From positions 1 through 33,098 of the IMG/VR virus record IMGVR_UViG_3300043395_001176: a stretch of 33,098 nt of DNA, one strand, 5' to 3'. Source of the DNA: a virus. The position numbers and the translations under genes are program-made. Positions 7,466-15,304 of the stretch are shown here, piece by piece. The first letter of the stretch is position 1. Each line of letters opens with the position of its first letter. The notes under the pieces are model-generated. The model saw only the letters and a list, made by a program, of their open reading frames with translations. It had not been told where the DNA came from and did no database searches.

Positions 7466-9045
7466 TGGGATTGCGGACGCGGCTATTCAAGGCGATGGGT
7501 TTTGAGCCGATGCGGCCACGTGCGCGGGCGTATCAGGGCGCAAGGGTTAGCCGGCTCACGGCTGACTGGGTGACAAGCGGCACGAGTGCCGACAGCGAAA
7601 TCAAGAGCAGCTTCAAGGCGCTGCGCAATCGTGCGCGTCAGCTGTGCCGTGACAACGACTATGCGCGGCAAGCGTTGCGGAGCATCCAGAACAATGTGAT
7701 TGGGCACGGCATCAAGCACCAGTCGCAGGTGCGGATGCTGCGTGGCGGCCGGTTGGATGAGGCGATCAACGGCCAGATCCACGAGGCATGGGAACGGTGG
7801 ATGCACAAGAGCCGCTGTGATGTGAGCGGGCTGCTGGGCTTCCATGATATGGAGCGCCTGCTATGCCGCAGCTTGGCGGAGAGCGGTGAGGTGTTCGTGC
7901 GGATGATCCGCAAGCCGTTTGGTGATTCGCGTGTGCCGTTCGCGCTGCAGGTGCTCGAGGCTGACTACCTGATCGACGACGACATTCCGCAGGCCAAGGA
8001 AGGCAACACGGTGCGGATGGGCATTGAGGTCGATAGCTACCTGCGGCCGCAGGCGTACCACTTCTACGCCAACCACCCTGGCGACACGTATGCGGGCAAC
8101 CCACGCACAAATGGGCGGCGTGTGCGTGTGCCTGCTGATGAGTGCATACATCTTTTCCTGCCTGAGCGCCCCGGCCAGACACGAGGAGTCACTTGGTTCG
8201 CCTCGGCACTGATGCGGCTGCACATGCTGCAAGGTTATGAGGAGGCCGAGGTGGTGCGGGCCAGGGCGAGCAGTGCGCTGATGGGATTCATCCAATCGCC
8301 TGAGGGTGAGCTGATTGGTGATGAGGTGTATGAGAACGAGCGCGTGAGCGATTTCCAGCCTGGTGTGTTCAAGTATCTGGCGCCAGGCGAAAGCGTGACG
8401 GTGCCGGATCTGAATGCACCGGACGGCCAGCTGGAACCATTCACGCGTTCGATGCTGCGTGCTGTGGCGGCTGGCGTTGGGGTGAGCTTCGAGAGCATTA
8501 GCAAGAACTTCTCAGAGAGCAACTACAGCAGCAGCCGGCTGAGCCTGCTTGAGGAGCGCGATACGTACAAGGTGCTGCAGCGGTTCTTCATCGAGAACTT
8601 CCACCAGACGGTGTTTGAGAACTGGCTCGAGATGGCGGTGCTGAGCGGTGAGCTGAACTTGCCTGCATATGAGACAAACCCGGACCGCTACCGCGCCAGC
8701 CGCTGGATTCCACGCAGCTGGGAGTGGGTGGACCCGCAGAAGGAAGTGAATGCCTACAAGGATGCGGTGCGATGTGGCTTCAAGACATTGGGCCAGGTGA
8801 TCAGCGAGCAGGGTGGCGATCTCGATGATGTGCTGATGGCGCGTCAGGCTGAGCTGGCGATGTTGGATGAGATGGATATTGTTCTCGACACGGATCCCAG
8901 TGAGGTGAATGCTGGCGGTGGTTCGCAGCCTGCTGTGACGATGGGCGGCCAGCCGGCGTTTGAGGATACGGAACCGCCGATGAATGAAGAGGAATACGAA
9001 GAGGAATCAGTTCTCGAGGATCCGCTCGAAGGGCCTGAGGACTGA
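7465..9045 (+). CDS. Portal protein (lambda gpB family)
   Basis: This 526-residue protein would form the dodecameric ring at one capsid vertex through which DNA enters and leaves. The N-terminus (RVSRLTADWVTSGTSADSEI, then LRNRARQLCRDNDYARQAL) and the following IQNNVIGHGI segment are characteristic of the lambda-type portal family. The C-terminus is strongly acidic (EEEYEEESVLEDPLEGPED), as is common in portals. It starts with ATG at 7465 overlapping the gpW stop, and its own stop overlaps the next start by one base. No break or frameshift is seen. Confidence 0.95.
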   Translation: MGLRTRLFKAMGFEPMRPRARAYQGARVSRLTADWVTSGTSADSEIKSSFKALRNRARQLCRDNDYARQALRSIQNNVIGHGIKHQSQVRMLRGGRLDEAINGQIHEAWERWMHKSRCDVSGLLGFHDMERLLCRSLAESGEVFVRMIRKPFGDSRVPFALQVLEADYLIDDDIPQAKEGNTVRMGIEVDSYLRPQAYHFYANHPGDTYAGNPRTNGRRVRVPADECIHLFLPERPGQTRGVTWFASALMRLHMLQGYEEAEVVRARASSALMGFIQSPEGELIGDEVYENERVSDFQPGVFKYLAPGESVTVPDLNAPDGQLEPFTRSMLRAVAAGVGVSFESISKNFSESNYSSSRLSLLEERDTYKVLQRFFIENFHQTVFENWLEMAVLSGELNLPAYETNPDRYRASRWIPRSWEWVDPQKEVNAYKDAVRCGFKTLGQVISEQGGDLDDVLMARQAELAMLDEMDIVLDTDPSEVNAGGGSQPAVTMGGQPAFEDTEPPMNEEEYEEESVLEDPLEGPED

Positions 9046-11675
9046 TGGCAACTGTTGCCGGCACTGAGGTTGACCTGATGCCTACTGAAGGCATGAGGGA
9101 AGAGGCGCAGCGGTATCGCGATTGGAAGGCTGATGGCAAAGCAGGTGGCACTGAGGTTGCCGCGGCCAGGTCGCGTCAGATCCTGAGCGGTGATGAGTTA
9201 TCACCTGACACAGTGATCACGATGGCGGCATGGTTCGCCCGCCATGAGGTTGATAAGCAAGGCGAGGGATTCAGCCCCGGTGAGGATGGCTATCCATCAG
9301 CCGGTCGCGTTGCATGGGCCGCATGGGGCGGTGATGCTGGGCAGAGTTGGGCGAATGAGAAGGCGGATAGAATCAAGGCATTGCAGGATAGACAAATGGA
9401 AGAGGCGCGCCCTTATCCAAATGAACATGCCGCGAGGTTGACTGATCCCGATCAGTACGACGAACTGCGCCGGGAGAATGGCGCCGGCGGTGAAGGGATT
9501 GATTTCATCTACGGAATAAAGGAAGGCGAGAGCGAGATTCAGGCAGTGCGGTTTGACGCGCAGCAATTCACGCCATCCGAAGCGCGTGATTGGCTGAGTG
9601 AGCACGAGATGGATCCGATCATGTTTGAGGAGGCAACAGGCGAGCAGCGCGTGCTGCGTGCTGAACCTGATGAGCTTTCAGAGGGTGACTTTGTGCAGTG
9701 GGATTCGAGCGGTGGCACTGCCCGCGGCCGGATCGAGCATGTAATGCGCGAGGGCACGCTGGGCGTACCCGGCACTGAGTTCAGCATTGAAGCCAGCGCT
9801 GATGATCCGGCTGCATTGATTCGGATCTACAGCGAGGGCGAGGATGGATGGGAAGCCACCGAGACACTGGTGGGCCATAAATTCTCGACGCTGCGCAAGA
9901 TCGCTGAGCTGCGTGCGATGCCCGGCATCGGGCGGCACCAACGCGCTGAGATCACAACCTTCGATGAGGTTGAAGATCGCACCTATGAGTTTCCTTTCAG
10001 CTCTGAGTATCCCGTTGCCCGTTACTTCGGCAATGAGATCCTGAGCCACGAGGGCAATGCCGCTGATCTCAGTCGCCTGAATGATGGCGCACCGCTGCTG
10101 TTCAACCACAACCCTGATCGTGTGATTGGTGTTGTGGAGCGTGCATACATCGATGGCAAACGTCGCCGCGGTTATGCACGTGTGCGGTTCAGCCGCAATC
10201 CATTCGCTCAGGAAGTCCTGAACGATGTAAAGGATGGCGTTCTTCGGAATGTCTCCTTTGGCTACTCCATCGACAAAATGGAGGAGCGCGGCAGCGGTGA
10301 CTTTGTTGCCACTGCCTGGTCTCCTTATGAGGTTTCTGTTGTCTCGGTGCCGGCTGATCCCGGCGTCGGGATCGGCAGATCCTTAGAGGCCGAGCAAGCT
10401 GCCTCGGCAGCACCTACACCTGATCCCATTCCTGCAATGGAAAACACCACCCCTGATCTGGCAGTGGTGCGGGCCGAAGCCGCTGAGGCTGAGCGCTCCC
10501 GCATCGCTGGCATTTCTGCACTGACCGAAAAGCACGGTATGGCCGATCTCGGCCGCCAGCTGATCGAGTCTGGTCGTTCTATCGACGAGGCCCGCGCTGC
10601 TGTGCTCGACAACCTCGACATCAAACAGGAGCCTGTGAACATGAGCGCCGCTGAAATCGGCCTGACTGAGAAGGAGAGCCGCAGCTTCTCCTTCATGCGT
10701 GCCATTAACTATCTGGCCAACCCGACCGACCGCGCTGCCCGCGAGGCTGCTGCATTCGAGATCGAGGCATCTGAAGCTGCTGCTGCAAAGCTCGGCCGTC
10801 AGTCCCGCGGCATCACCATCCCCCAGGATGTGCTGCGCCGTGACCTGAACGTCGGTGCTGCAACCGCCGGCGGCAACCTGGTTGCCACTGAGCTGGATGC
10901 TGGCAGCTTCATCGATCTGCTGCGCAATGCCTCGGCTCTGGATCAGGCTGGCGCCACTGTGCTGACCGGCCTTACCGGCAACGTGGCCATTCCCCGTCAG
11001 TCGGGGGCGGGGACCGCTTATTGGGTTGCTGAATCCGGTGCTCCCACCGAGTCGCAGCAAACCGTGGATCAGGTGAGCCTGACTCCTAAGACCGTGGCTG
11101 CCTTCACTGACTACAGCCGCCGCCTGATGATCCAGTCCTCCATCGATGTGGAGAACATGGTGCGCACCGACTTGGCTCGTGTGCTGGCACTCAAGATCGA
11201 TCTGGCTGGCCTCTATGGCACCGGCTCCAACGGTGAGCCCCTCGGCCTGAAGCTGACCACCGGCATCGGCACCGAAGACTTCGCCGCTGATACCCCTACC
11301 TTCGCTGAGGTGGTGGCACTTGAGAGCGACGTGGCAACCGCCAACGCACTGCTCGGCAACCCCGTCTACCTGATGAACGCTGCCATGCGCGGCGGCCTCA
11401 AGACCAAAGCCAAGGACGCAGGTTCCGGCATGTTCGTCATGGAAGGCAATGAAGTGAACGGCTATCAGGGTGTGCTGTCCAACCAAGTCGCCTCTGGCGA
11501 TCTGTGGTTTGGCAACTTCGCTGACCTGATCATTGGCTACTTCTCCGGCCTGGATCTGATGGTGGATCCCTACACCAACAGCACCTCCGGCACCGTGCGC
11601 GTGGTGGCTATGCAGGATGTGGACATTGCCGTCCGTCACCCTGAATCCTTCAGCCGCGGCAACAACACCCTCTGA
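9045..11675 (+). CDS. Fused prohead protease and major capsid protein with extra N-terminal modules
   Basis: One 876-residue frame carries several modules. Residues 1-110 are an XkdF-like charged region (PSAGRVAWAAWGGDAGQSW). Residues 120-200 are a second small conserved region (DFIYGIKEGESEIQAVRFD). Residues 210-285 resemble a small beta-barrel/Tudor-like domain (EGDFVQWDSSGGTARGRIEH). Residues 300-445 form an S78/HK97-type prohead protease, with candidate catalytic His355 in LLFNHNP and Ser404 in RNVSFGYS. Residues 465-550 are a helical scaffold-like delta domain. Residues 560-876 are an HK97-fold major capsid protein (AYWVAESGAPTESQQ, LYGTGSNGEPLGL, DVDIAVRHPESF). An in-frame ATG at 10437 (residue 465) could start separate capsid synthesis, but I see no good ribosome site. 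Codon use becomes C-rich in the capsid part. Confidence 0.88.
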   Translation: MATVAGTEVDLMPTEGMREEAQRYRDWKADGKAGGTEVAAARSRQILSGDELSPDTVITMAAWFARHEVDKQGEGFSPGEDGYPSAGRVAWAAWGGDAGQSWANEKADRIKALQDRQMEEARPYPNEHAARLTDPDQYDELRRENGAGGEGIDFIYGIKEGESEIQAVRFDAQQFTPSEARDWLSEHEMDPIMFEEATGEQRVLRAEPDELSEGDFVQWDSSGGTARGRIEHVMREGTLGVPGTEFSIEASADDPAALIRIYSEGEDGWEATETLVGHKFSTLRKIAELRAMPGIGRHQRAEITTFDEVEDRTYEFPFSSEYPVARYFGNEILSHEGNAADLSRLNDGAPLLFNHNPDRVIGVVERAYIDGKRRRGYARVRFSRNPFAQEVLNDVKDGVLRNVSFGYSIDKMEERGSGDFVATAWSPYEVSVVSVPADPGVGIGRSLEAEQAASAAPTPDPIPAMENTTPDLAVVRAEAAEAERSRIAGISALTEKHGMADLGRQLIESGRSIDEARAAVLDNLDIKQEPVNMSAAEIGLTEKESRSFSFMRAINYLANPTDRAAREAAAFEIEASEAAAAKLGRQSRGITIPQDVLRRDLNVGAATAGGNLVATELDAGSFIDLLRNASALDQAGATVLTGLTGNVAIPRQSGAGTAYWVAESGAPTESQQTVDQVSLTPKTVAAFTDYSRRLMIQSSIDVENMVRTDLARVLALKIDLAGLYGTGSNGEPLGLKLTTGIGTEDFAADTPTFAEVVALESDVATANALLGNPVYLMNAAMRGGLKTKAKDAGSGMFVMEGNEVNGYQGVLSNQVASGDLWFGNFADLIIGYFSGLDLMVDPYTNSTSGTVRVVAMQDVDIAVRHPESFSRGNNTL

Positions 11676-11677
11676 TC

Positions 11678-11884
11678 ATGTTGATCAAGGTCTTACGGCA
11701 AACGATGCTGGCGGGCCGGGTCGTCAAAACTGGGGAAGTCCTAGAGGCTTCCCCCTCTGACGCCAAACTCCTGATCGGTATCGGCAAAGCTGTTGAGGCT
11801 GTTGCCTCTGTAGTAGACGCAGTTGAGACCATTGCTCAACCTGCACCTAAACCAACCACCCCCCGACGGAGGGCAAAATCATGA
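11678..11884 (+). CDS. Small conserved head-region protein, unknown function
   Basis: This 68-residue protein has an N-terminus (MLIKVLRQTMLAGRVVKTGE, then VLEASPSDAKLLIGIGKA) matching a pattern common in small proteins encoded just after phage capsid genes: a short beta-hairpin domain followed by an alanine-rich, basic tail (PTTPRRRAKS). Function is unknown; a minor capsid or assembly role is possible. ATG at 11678 lies 3 bases after the capsid stop, and the gene overlaps the next one by 4 bases (ATGA). Confidence 0.65.
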   Translation: MLIKVLRQTMLAGRVVKTGEVLEASPSDAKLLIGIGKAVEAVASVVDAVETIAQPAPKPTTPRRRAKS

Positions 11885-12270
11885 CCATCCACAACCTCGG
11901 ATCTAAAACCGATCTGCTCGAGCTGCATAACAACGCAGTCGTGGCATCCACCGGCGCTGGCACCCCCGCCAACGTTGATCTCGTGGATTATGAGGGCGAC
12001 ATTGCCTTCATCATCGATGCAGCTGCTGCAGGCTCTGGCGTCACCCTGACTGCCAAGATCCAGCACAGCAACACCACTACTTCCGGCGATTTCGTGGACG
12101 TGACCGGTGGCGGCTTCACCGCTGCTGCCGCTAACACTGCATTCCAAGAGAAGATCTACCTGAACAGCAACGATCTCCGTCGCTACGTTCGCGTGCTCTT
12201 CACTGTGACCGGCGGCACCGGCACCGGCGCCGTTTCCGTGGTGGCTCTCGGCTCTAAGAAGTACAGCTGA
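11881..12270 (+). CDS. Probable capsid decoration or auxiliary head protein
   Basis: The protein has 129 residues, rich in G, A, T and V, with alternating beta-strand-like segments (DIAFIIDAAAAGSG, VTLTAKIQHSNTTTSGDF, RRYVRVLFTVTGG). It matches a family of small beta-sandwich phage proteins encoded immediately after the capsid gene, where decoration proteins normally lie. The decoration role is inferred from position and fold type, not from a catalytic or binding motif. It starts with ATG overlapping the previous stop. Confidence 0.55.
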   Translation: MTIHNLGSKTDLLELHNNAVVASTGAGTPANVDLVDYEGDIAFIIDAAAAGSGVTLTAKIQHSNTTTSGDFVDVTGGGFTAAAANTAFQEKIYLNSNDLRRYVRVLFTVTGGTGTGAVSVVALGSKKYS

Positions 12271-12272
12271 GC

Positions 12273-12551
12273 ATGGCGTTCACTGAGGATCTGGATGTGT
12301 TCCTCGCAGACTTCGGCGTCAGCTGCACCGCTGGCGCCGTTACTGCGAAAGGAATCCTGGACATGCCAAGCCAGGTGATCAGCAATGGGATGGTGCTCAG
12401 CACTGACTACACGCTGACGGCCAGATCCTCAAACTTCGGCAGTCTCATCCGCGGCGATTCGATCACTGTGGATGGGACTGCTTATACCGTCAGAGAGACC
12501 ATGCTCATGGATGATGGCAAGTTCGTACAACTCGGATTGCAAAAGACATGA
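12273..12551 (+). CDS. Head-tail connector (gpFII-like)
   Basis: This 92-residue protein has a short helical N-terminus (AFTEDLDVFLADFGVSCTAG) followed by a small beta domain with LTARSSNFGSLIRGDSITVD, GTAYTVRE and LMDDGKFVQLGLQ. This matches the gpFII/phage-attach family, which forms the head-tail interface. The position between capsid and tail-terminator genes fits. It is slightly shorter than lambda gpFII (117 residues). The stop overlaps the next start (ATGA). Confidence 0.75.
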   Translation: MAFTEDLDVFLADFGVSCTAGAVTAKGILDMPSQVISNGMVLSTDYTLTARSSNFGSLIRGDSITVDGTAYTVRETMLMDDGKFVQLGLQKT

Positions 12552-13186
12552 GCGGTCCATTCAAGGTCAACACCAGAAGCCAATGGACAGCGCTGAATCC
12601 TGTGCTTATGGCAGGAGAGCCTGGCCTTGAGAGCGATACGCAGAACCTCAAGATCGGCAATGGCCTGACGCCATGGAGCAAGCTGCCATATCACGGCTGC
12701 CCTGGTTACTGGGGATCGTTCTGGGATACGACTTCACAAGTTGCGGCGGCGATCAACACTGCCTATCCGATTTTTTTAGGACAGGTTGATCTGACAAGCC
12801 GTGGCGTAAGAATCGTCTCGGACAGCCGGATCACGGTTGACCATCCCGGAATCTATAGCTTCACGTTCTCGATCCAGTTCAGCAATAGTGACGCGCAGAT
12901 CCATGATGTGAACGTCTGGTTGCGCAAGAACGACAGCGGTAGCAGTGGTGATGTGCCTGCTAGCGACAGCAAGTTCAGTGTCATTTCCAGCCATGGAGGC
13001 GTGGAAGGCAACGTTATCGGCACCGTAAACTTTGTGCTGGGCTTGGTAGGTGGTGACTACATTGAGCTGATGTGGATGACCAGCAATGTGGCAGCCTATA
13101 TAAATGCCGATCCGGCATCAAGTAGTCCGGCACATCCCAGCATCCCCGGCATCATCTGCACAGTGGTGCAGGTTGCCTCCGCATAA
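12548..13186 (+). CDS. Probable head or neck fibre with C1q/jelly-roll-like C-terminus
   Basis: The protein has 212 residues. The N-terminus (LNPVLMAGEPGLESDTQNLK followed by IGNGLTPWSKLPY) is the short attachment motif found at the start of many phage fibres, and it recurs in the tail fibre at 20978-22312. The remainder (GIYSFTFSIQFSNSDAQIHD and GDYIELMWMTSN) looks like a C1q/TNF-type beta-sandwich, a common trimeric receptor-binding fold. Lying between connector and tail-terminator genes, it is not with the tail fibres, so a head or neck appendage is inferred. It overlaps the connector by 4 bases. Codon use is less G-rich than in the terminases. Confidence 0.55.
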   Translation: MSGPFKVNTRSQWTALNPVLMAGEPGLESDTQNLKIGNGLTPWSKLPYHGCPGYWGSFWDTTSQVAAAINTAYPIFLGQVDLTSRGVRIVSDSRITVDHPGIYSFTFSIQFSNSDAQIHDVNVWLRKNDSGSSGDVPASDSKFSVISSHGGVEGNVIGTVNFVLGLVGGDYIELMWMTSNVAAYINADPASSSPAHPSIPGIICTVVQVASA

Positions 13187-13188
13187 CC

Positions 13189-13617
13189 ATGACTACCAAG
13201 CGCGAACAGGTACTGACGGCGATTCGCACGGCGCTCACCGGAACCACTGGCGTCAGCACCCGGATCTATCGCAGCAGGGTGGAACCACTGAGCCGCGGCG
13301 AAAGCCCGGCACTTGTGATCGAGCCGATCTCGGATACAGCGCAGCAGAACACCAGTTTGCCCACGCTGGATTGGAGCCTTACCGTGCGGATCGCGGTGAT
13401 CGTGCGCGGCACGGTGCCGGATCAGACGGCTGATCCAATCATCGAGAGCCTGCACGCCAAGATGATGGCCGATCTCACCCTGGGCGGATATGCCATTGAT
13501 GTGCAACCGCAATCGGTGAGCTTCGAGATGGTGGAAGCTGATCAACCGGCTGGCGTGATTGGCTGTGAATATCTTGTGCGTTATCGCACCTCAGTCACCA
13601 ATTTGACTATCAGCTGA
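13189..13617 (+). CDS. Tail terminator (gpU-like)
   Basis: This 142-residue protein has the usual gpU layout: an N-terminal helix (KREQVLTAIRTALTG), a strand-rich core containing RIYRSRVEPLSRGESPALVI and DWSLTVRIAVIVRG, and a C-terminal strand ending in YLVRYRTSV. These proteins form a hexameric cap that stops tail-tube growth and binds the head connector. The gene sits just before the tail tube gene, exactly where U precedes V in lambda. It starts two bases after the upstream stop. Confidence 0.75.
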   Translation: MTTKREQVLTAIRTALTGTTGVSTRIYRSRVEPLSRGESPALVIEPISDTAQQNTSLPTLDWSLTVRIAVIVRGTVPDQTADPIIESLHAKMMADLTLGGYAIDVQPQSVSFEMVEADQPAGVIGCEYLVRYRTSVTNLTIS

Positions 13618-13651
13618 GCCGGCTACGATGGGTTGAAAGATTCCATCCGGC
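13618..13651 (+). other. Hairpin in the leader of the tail tube gene
   Basis: CCATCCGGC (13643-13651) pairs with GCCGG (13618-13622) and ATGG (13628-13631), giving a 9-bp stem with a 5-base bulge and an 11-base loop. It lies 6 bases before the tail tube start codon, where no Shine-Dalgarno sequence is visible. It may stabilise or process the mRNA of this abundantly needed protein. A poor promoter-like pair, TTGACT (13603) and TACGAT (13624), spans it with only a 15-base spacer. Confidence 0.4.
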
Positions 13652-13657
13652 CAAGCC

Positions 13658-14596
13658 ATGCCGCTGCTTTCCCGCCGCCAGCTGCTGCTGGCCGAAATTG
13701 AAACTACTTACGGTGTTGACCCTACGCCAACTGTTGGCGCCAACGCCATCCTGGTGCGCAATATCGAGGTGACGCCCCTCGAGGCTGACACCGTTAGCCG
13801 TGAGCTGATTCGCCCTTACCTCGGCCAATCCGAGCAGCTGCTGGCGCAAACCCGTGTGCTGGTGAACTTCGAGGTTGAACTGGCAGGTTCCGGCACTGCT
13901 GGCACTGCGCCGGCTTATGGTCCGCTGCTGAAAGCCTGTTCGTTCACTGAGACCGTATCGGCCAGCACGAGCGTGACCTATACGCCCAACAGCAATACCT
14001 CGCCCGGTTCGGTCACGATCTATTTCAACAACGATGGCGTGCTGCACAAGGCCACTGGCTGCCGCGGCACCTTCTCCCTGAACTGCACCGTGGGCGAAAT
14101 CCCCACCATCGCCTTTGAGTTCACGGGCATCTACAACGCTCCGACTGCATCGGCCATCAGCAGCCCGACCTACGCCAATCAGGCTGATCCGGTGGTGTTC
14201 AAGCAGGGCAACACCACTGGCTTCGAGGTATTTAGCTATGCAGGCTGCCTTCAGAGTTTCACGATGGAACTGGCCAATGAGCTGGTCTATCGCGAGCTGG
14301 TGGGCTGCACCAAGGAAGTGATCATCACCAACCGCGCCCCTGCTGGTGAAGTGATGATTGAAGCTGTCTCGGTCAGCGCTCACAACTTCTTCAACGATGC
14401 CACCGGCAGCAGCACTGGAAACCTGACCTTCCAGCACGGCCAGACCGCTGGCAACATCGTGACCTTCACCGCTGATCAGATCGATCTGGGCAACCCGTCC
14501 TACAGCGATGAAGACGGCATCCAGATGCTGACCCTGCCATACATTGCCACTCCGACCGATTCGGGCAATGATGAGATGGAGATTGTCTTCACCTGA
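13658..14596 (+). CDS. Major tail tube protein
   Basis: This 312-residue protein would polymerise as stacked hexamers to build the tail tube. It starts LLSRRQLLLAEIETTYGVDP, a typical start for tail-tube proteins of lambda-like siphoviruses, and continues with a beta-rich body (VNFEVELAGSGTAG, CRGTFSLNCTVGEIPTIAFE). The C-terminal half (FTADQIDLGNPSYSDEDGIQ, then MLTLPYIATP) matches the same family. The position between tail terminator and tail chaperone fits lambda V. Start is ATG 13658 after a 40-base leader with a hairpin. Confidence 0.85.
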   Translation: MPLLSRRQLLLAEIETTYGVDPTPTVGANAILVRNIEVTPLEADTVSRELIRPYLGQSEQLLAQTRVLVNFEVELAGSGTAGTAPAYGPLLKACSFTETVSASTSVTYTPNSNTSPGSVTIYFNNDGVLHKATGCRGTFSLNCTVGEIPTIAFEFTGIYNAPTASAISSPTYANQADPVVFKQGNTTGFEVFSYAGCLQSFTMELANELVYRELVGCTKEVIITNRAPAGEVMIEAVSVSAHNFFNDATGSSTGNLTFQHGQTAGNIVTFTADQIDLGNPSYSDEDGIQMLTLPYIATPTDSGNDEMEIVFT

Positions 14597-14601
14597 TCCG
14601 C

Positions 14602-14982
14602 GTGGCATTTGTCCTTAAGCAGTCGGACTCCTACACCTGGCCGGTGAGCATCAAGCTCCCGGCCAACGGTGGGAAACGAGAGCGGCAGACATTTGACGCT
14701 GAGTTCAAGCGGCTGGCACAGAGCCGCATCAATGAGATCCAGCGCGAAGTACAGCTGCGCGTTAAGGCGAACGAAAAGGGCGAAGACACTGGCGAGGGCG
14801 TCAGTGATCAGAGCATTGCCGATGAGATCCTGGTGGGCTGGGATGGCATCGTGGACGGCGATGGTGAGCCAGTGCCATTCAGCAATGCGGTGAAGGCGCA
14901 ACTGCTGGATGTCCCGATGATGGCCGGTGCATTAGTTGCCGCCTACTTCGAGTCGCTGGTGGAGCAGAAGAGAAAAAACTGA
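14602..14982 (+). CDS. Tail assembly chaperone gpG
   Basis: The protein has 126 residues from GTG at 14602. It is the short product of the frameshifting chaperone gene and helps load tail-tube protein around the tape measure. It has an N-terminal beta segment (VLKQSDSYTWPVSIKLPANG), charged helices and a helical C-terminus ending EQKRKN. The stop codon at 14980-14982 follows directly after the slippery heptamer AAAAAAC, so a fraction of ribosomes is expected to shift into the gpT frame. The position between tail tube and tape measure is diagnostic. Confidence 0.85.
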   Translation: MAFVLKQSDSYTWPVSIKLPANGGKRERQTFDAEFKRLAQSRINEIQREVQLRVKANEKGEDTGEGVSDQSIADEILVGWDGIVDGDGEPVPFSNAVKAQLLDVPMMAGALVAAYFESLVEQKRKN

Positions 14983-15011
14983 TCGGGGCCGCTGAGCATT
15001 GGCTAGGCGGC
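14973..15011 (+). promoter_or_regulatory. Programmed -1 frameshift signal
   Basis: The heptamer A AAA AAC (14973-14979) is in the correct phase relative to the gpG frame. A stem-loop follows after an 8-base spacer: GCCGC (14988-14992) pairs with GCGGC (15007-15011), then a T-G wobble, one G-A mismatch and AGC (14995-14997) with GCT (15002-15004), closing on the loop ATTG. Slippage by one base places the ribosome in a frame open from 14979 to the stop at 15302. Heptamer, spacing, stem and downstream frame all agree. Confidence 0.88.
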
Positions 15012-15302
15012 ATGGAGGTTGACGACACAGCAAAGGATGCAGCTGTGTTCGGCATCGAACCACCACCGAGCAAAGCGGCCGTCAACTTCGAGGTGGAGCC
15101 AGAGGCATGGGCAGCCGTGCGTGTGTTCCTAAAGGTGCAGACACAATGGCGTACTGATTCAGGTACCATGATCGGCCTCGACTATGGCGCCGTGCGCTGG
15201 GTGTTTGATCTGCTGCAGATCGATGATCCGGCCGAGGTTCTAGGTGATCTGCAGATCATCGAGGCTACAGTGGTTGCAGCAGTCAACAAGCGCAAGAAAT
15301 AG
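14979..15302 (+). CDS. gpT domain, expressed as gpGT by -1 frameshift
   Basis: The frame reads without a stop from the slippery site, beginning LIGAAEHWLGGMEVDD, and adds 107 residues to give a 233-residue gpGT fusion. An ATG at 15012 exists but has no ribosome site, and it lies in the lower arm just after the frameshift hairpin. Motifs such as EPEAWAAVRVFLKVQTQW and GLDYGAVRWVFDLLQ resemble the gpT/DUF1799-like part of tail chaperones. In lambda, the minor gpGT product recruits the tail tube protein through T and the tape measure through G. The next gene, the tape measure, starts 2 bases after the stop. Confidence 0.8.
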   Translation: MIGAAEHWLGGMEVDDTAKDAAVFGIEPPPSKAAVNFEVEPEAWAAVRVFLKVQTQWRTDSGTMIGLDYGAVRWVFDLLQIDDPAEVLGDLQIIEATVVAAVNKRKK

Positions 15303-15304
15303 CC

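Noticed and set aside
10383-11639. 418-residue open frame on the minus strand
   Set aside because: It is antisense to the clear capsid coding region; its His/Gly/Ala-rich sequence shows no domain and arises from the codon bias of the capsid gene.
13610-14608. 332-residue open frame on the minus strand
   Set aside because: It lies exactly opposite the tail tube gene, whose family is recognisable; no ribosome site and no motif.
15012-15302. gpT as an independent gene starting at ATG 15012
   Set aside because: No ribosome site; the ATG follows directly after the frameshift hairpin and the frame is open back to the slippery heptamer.
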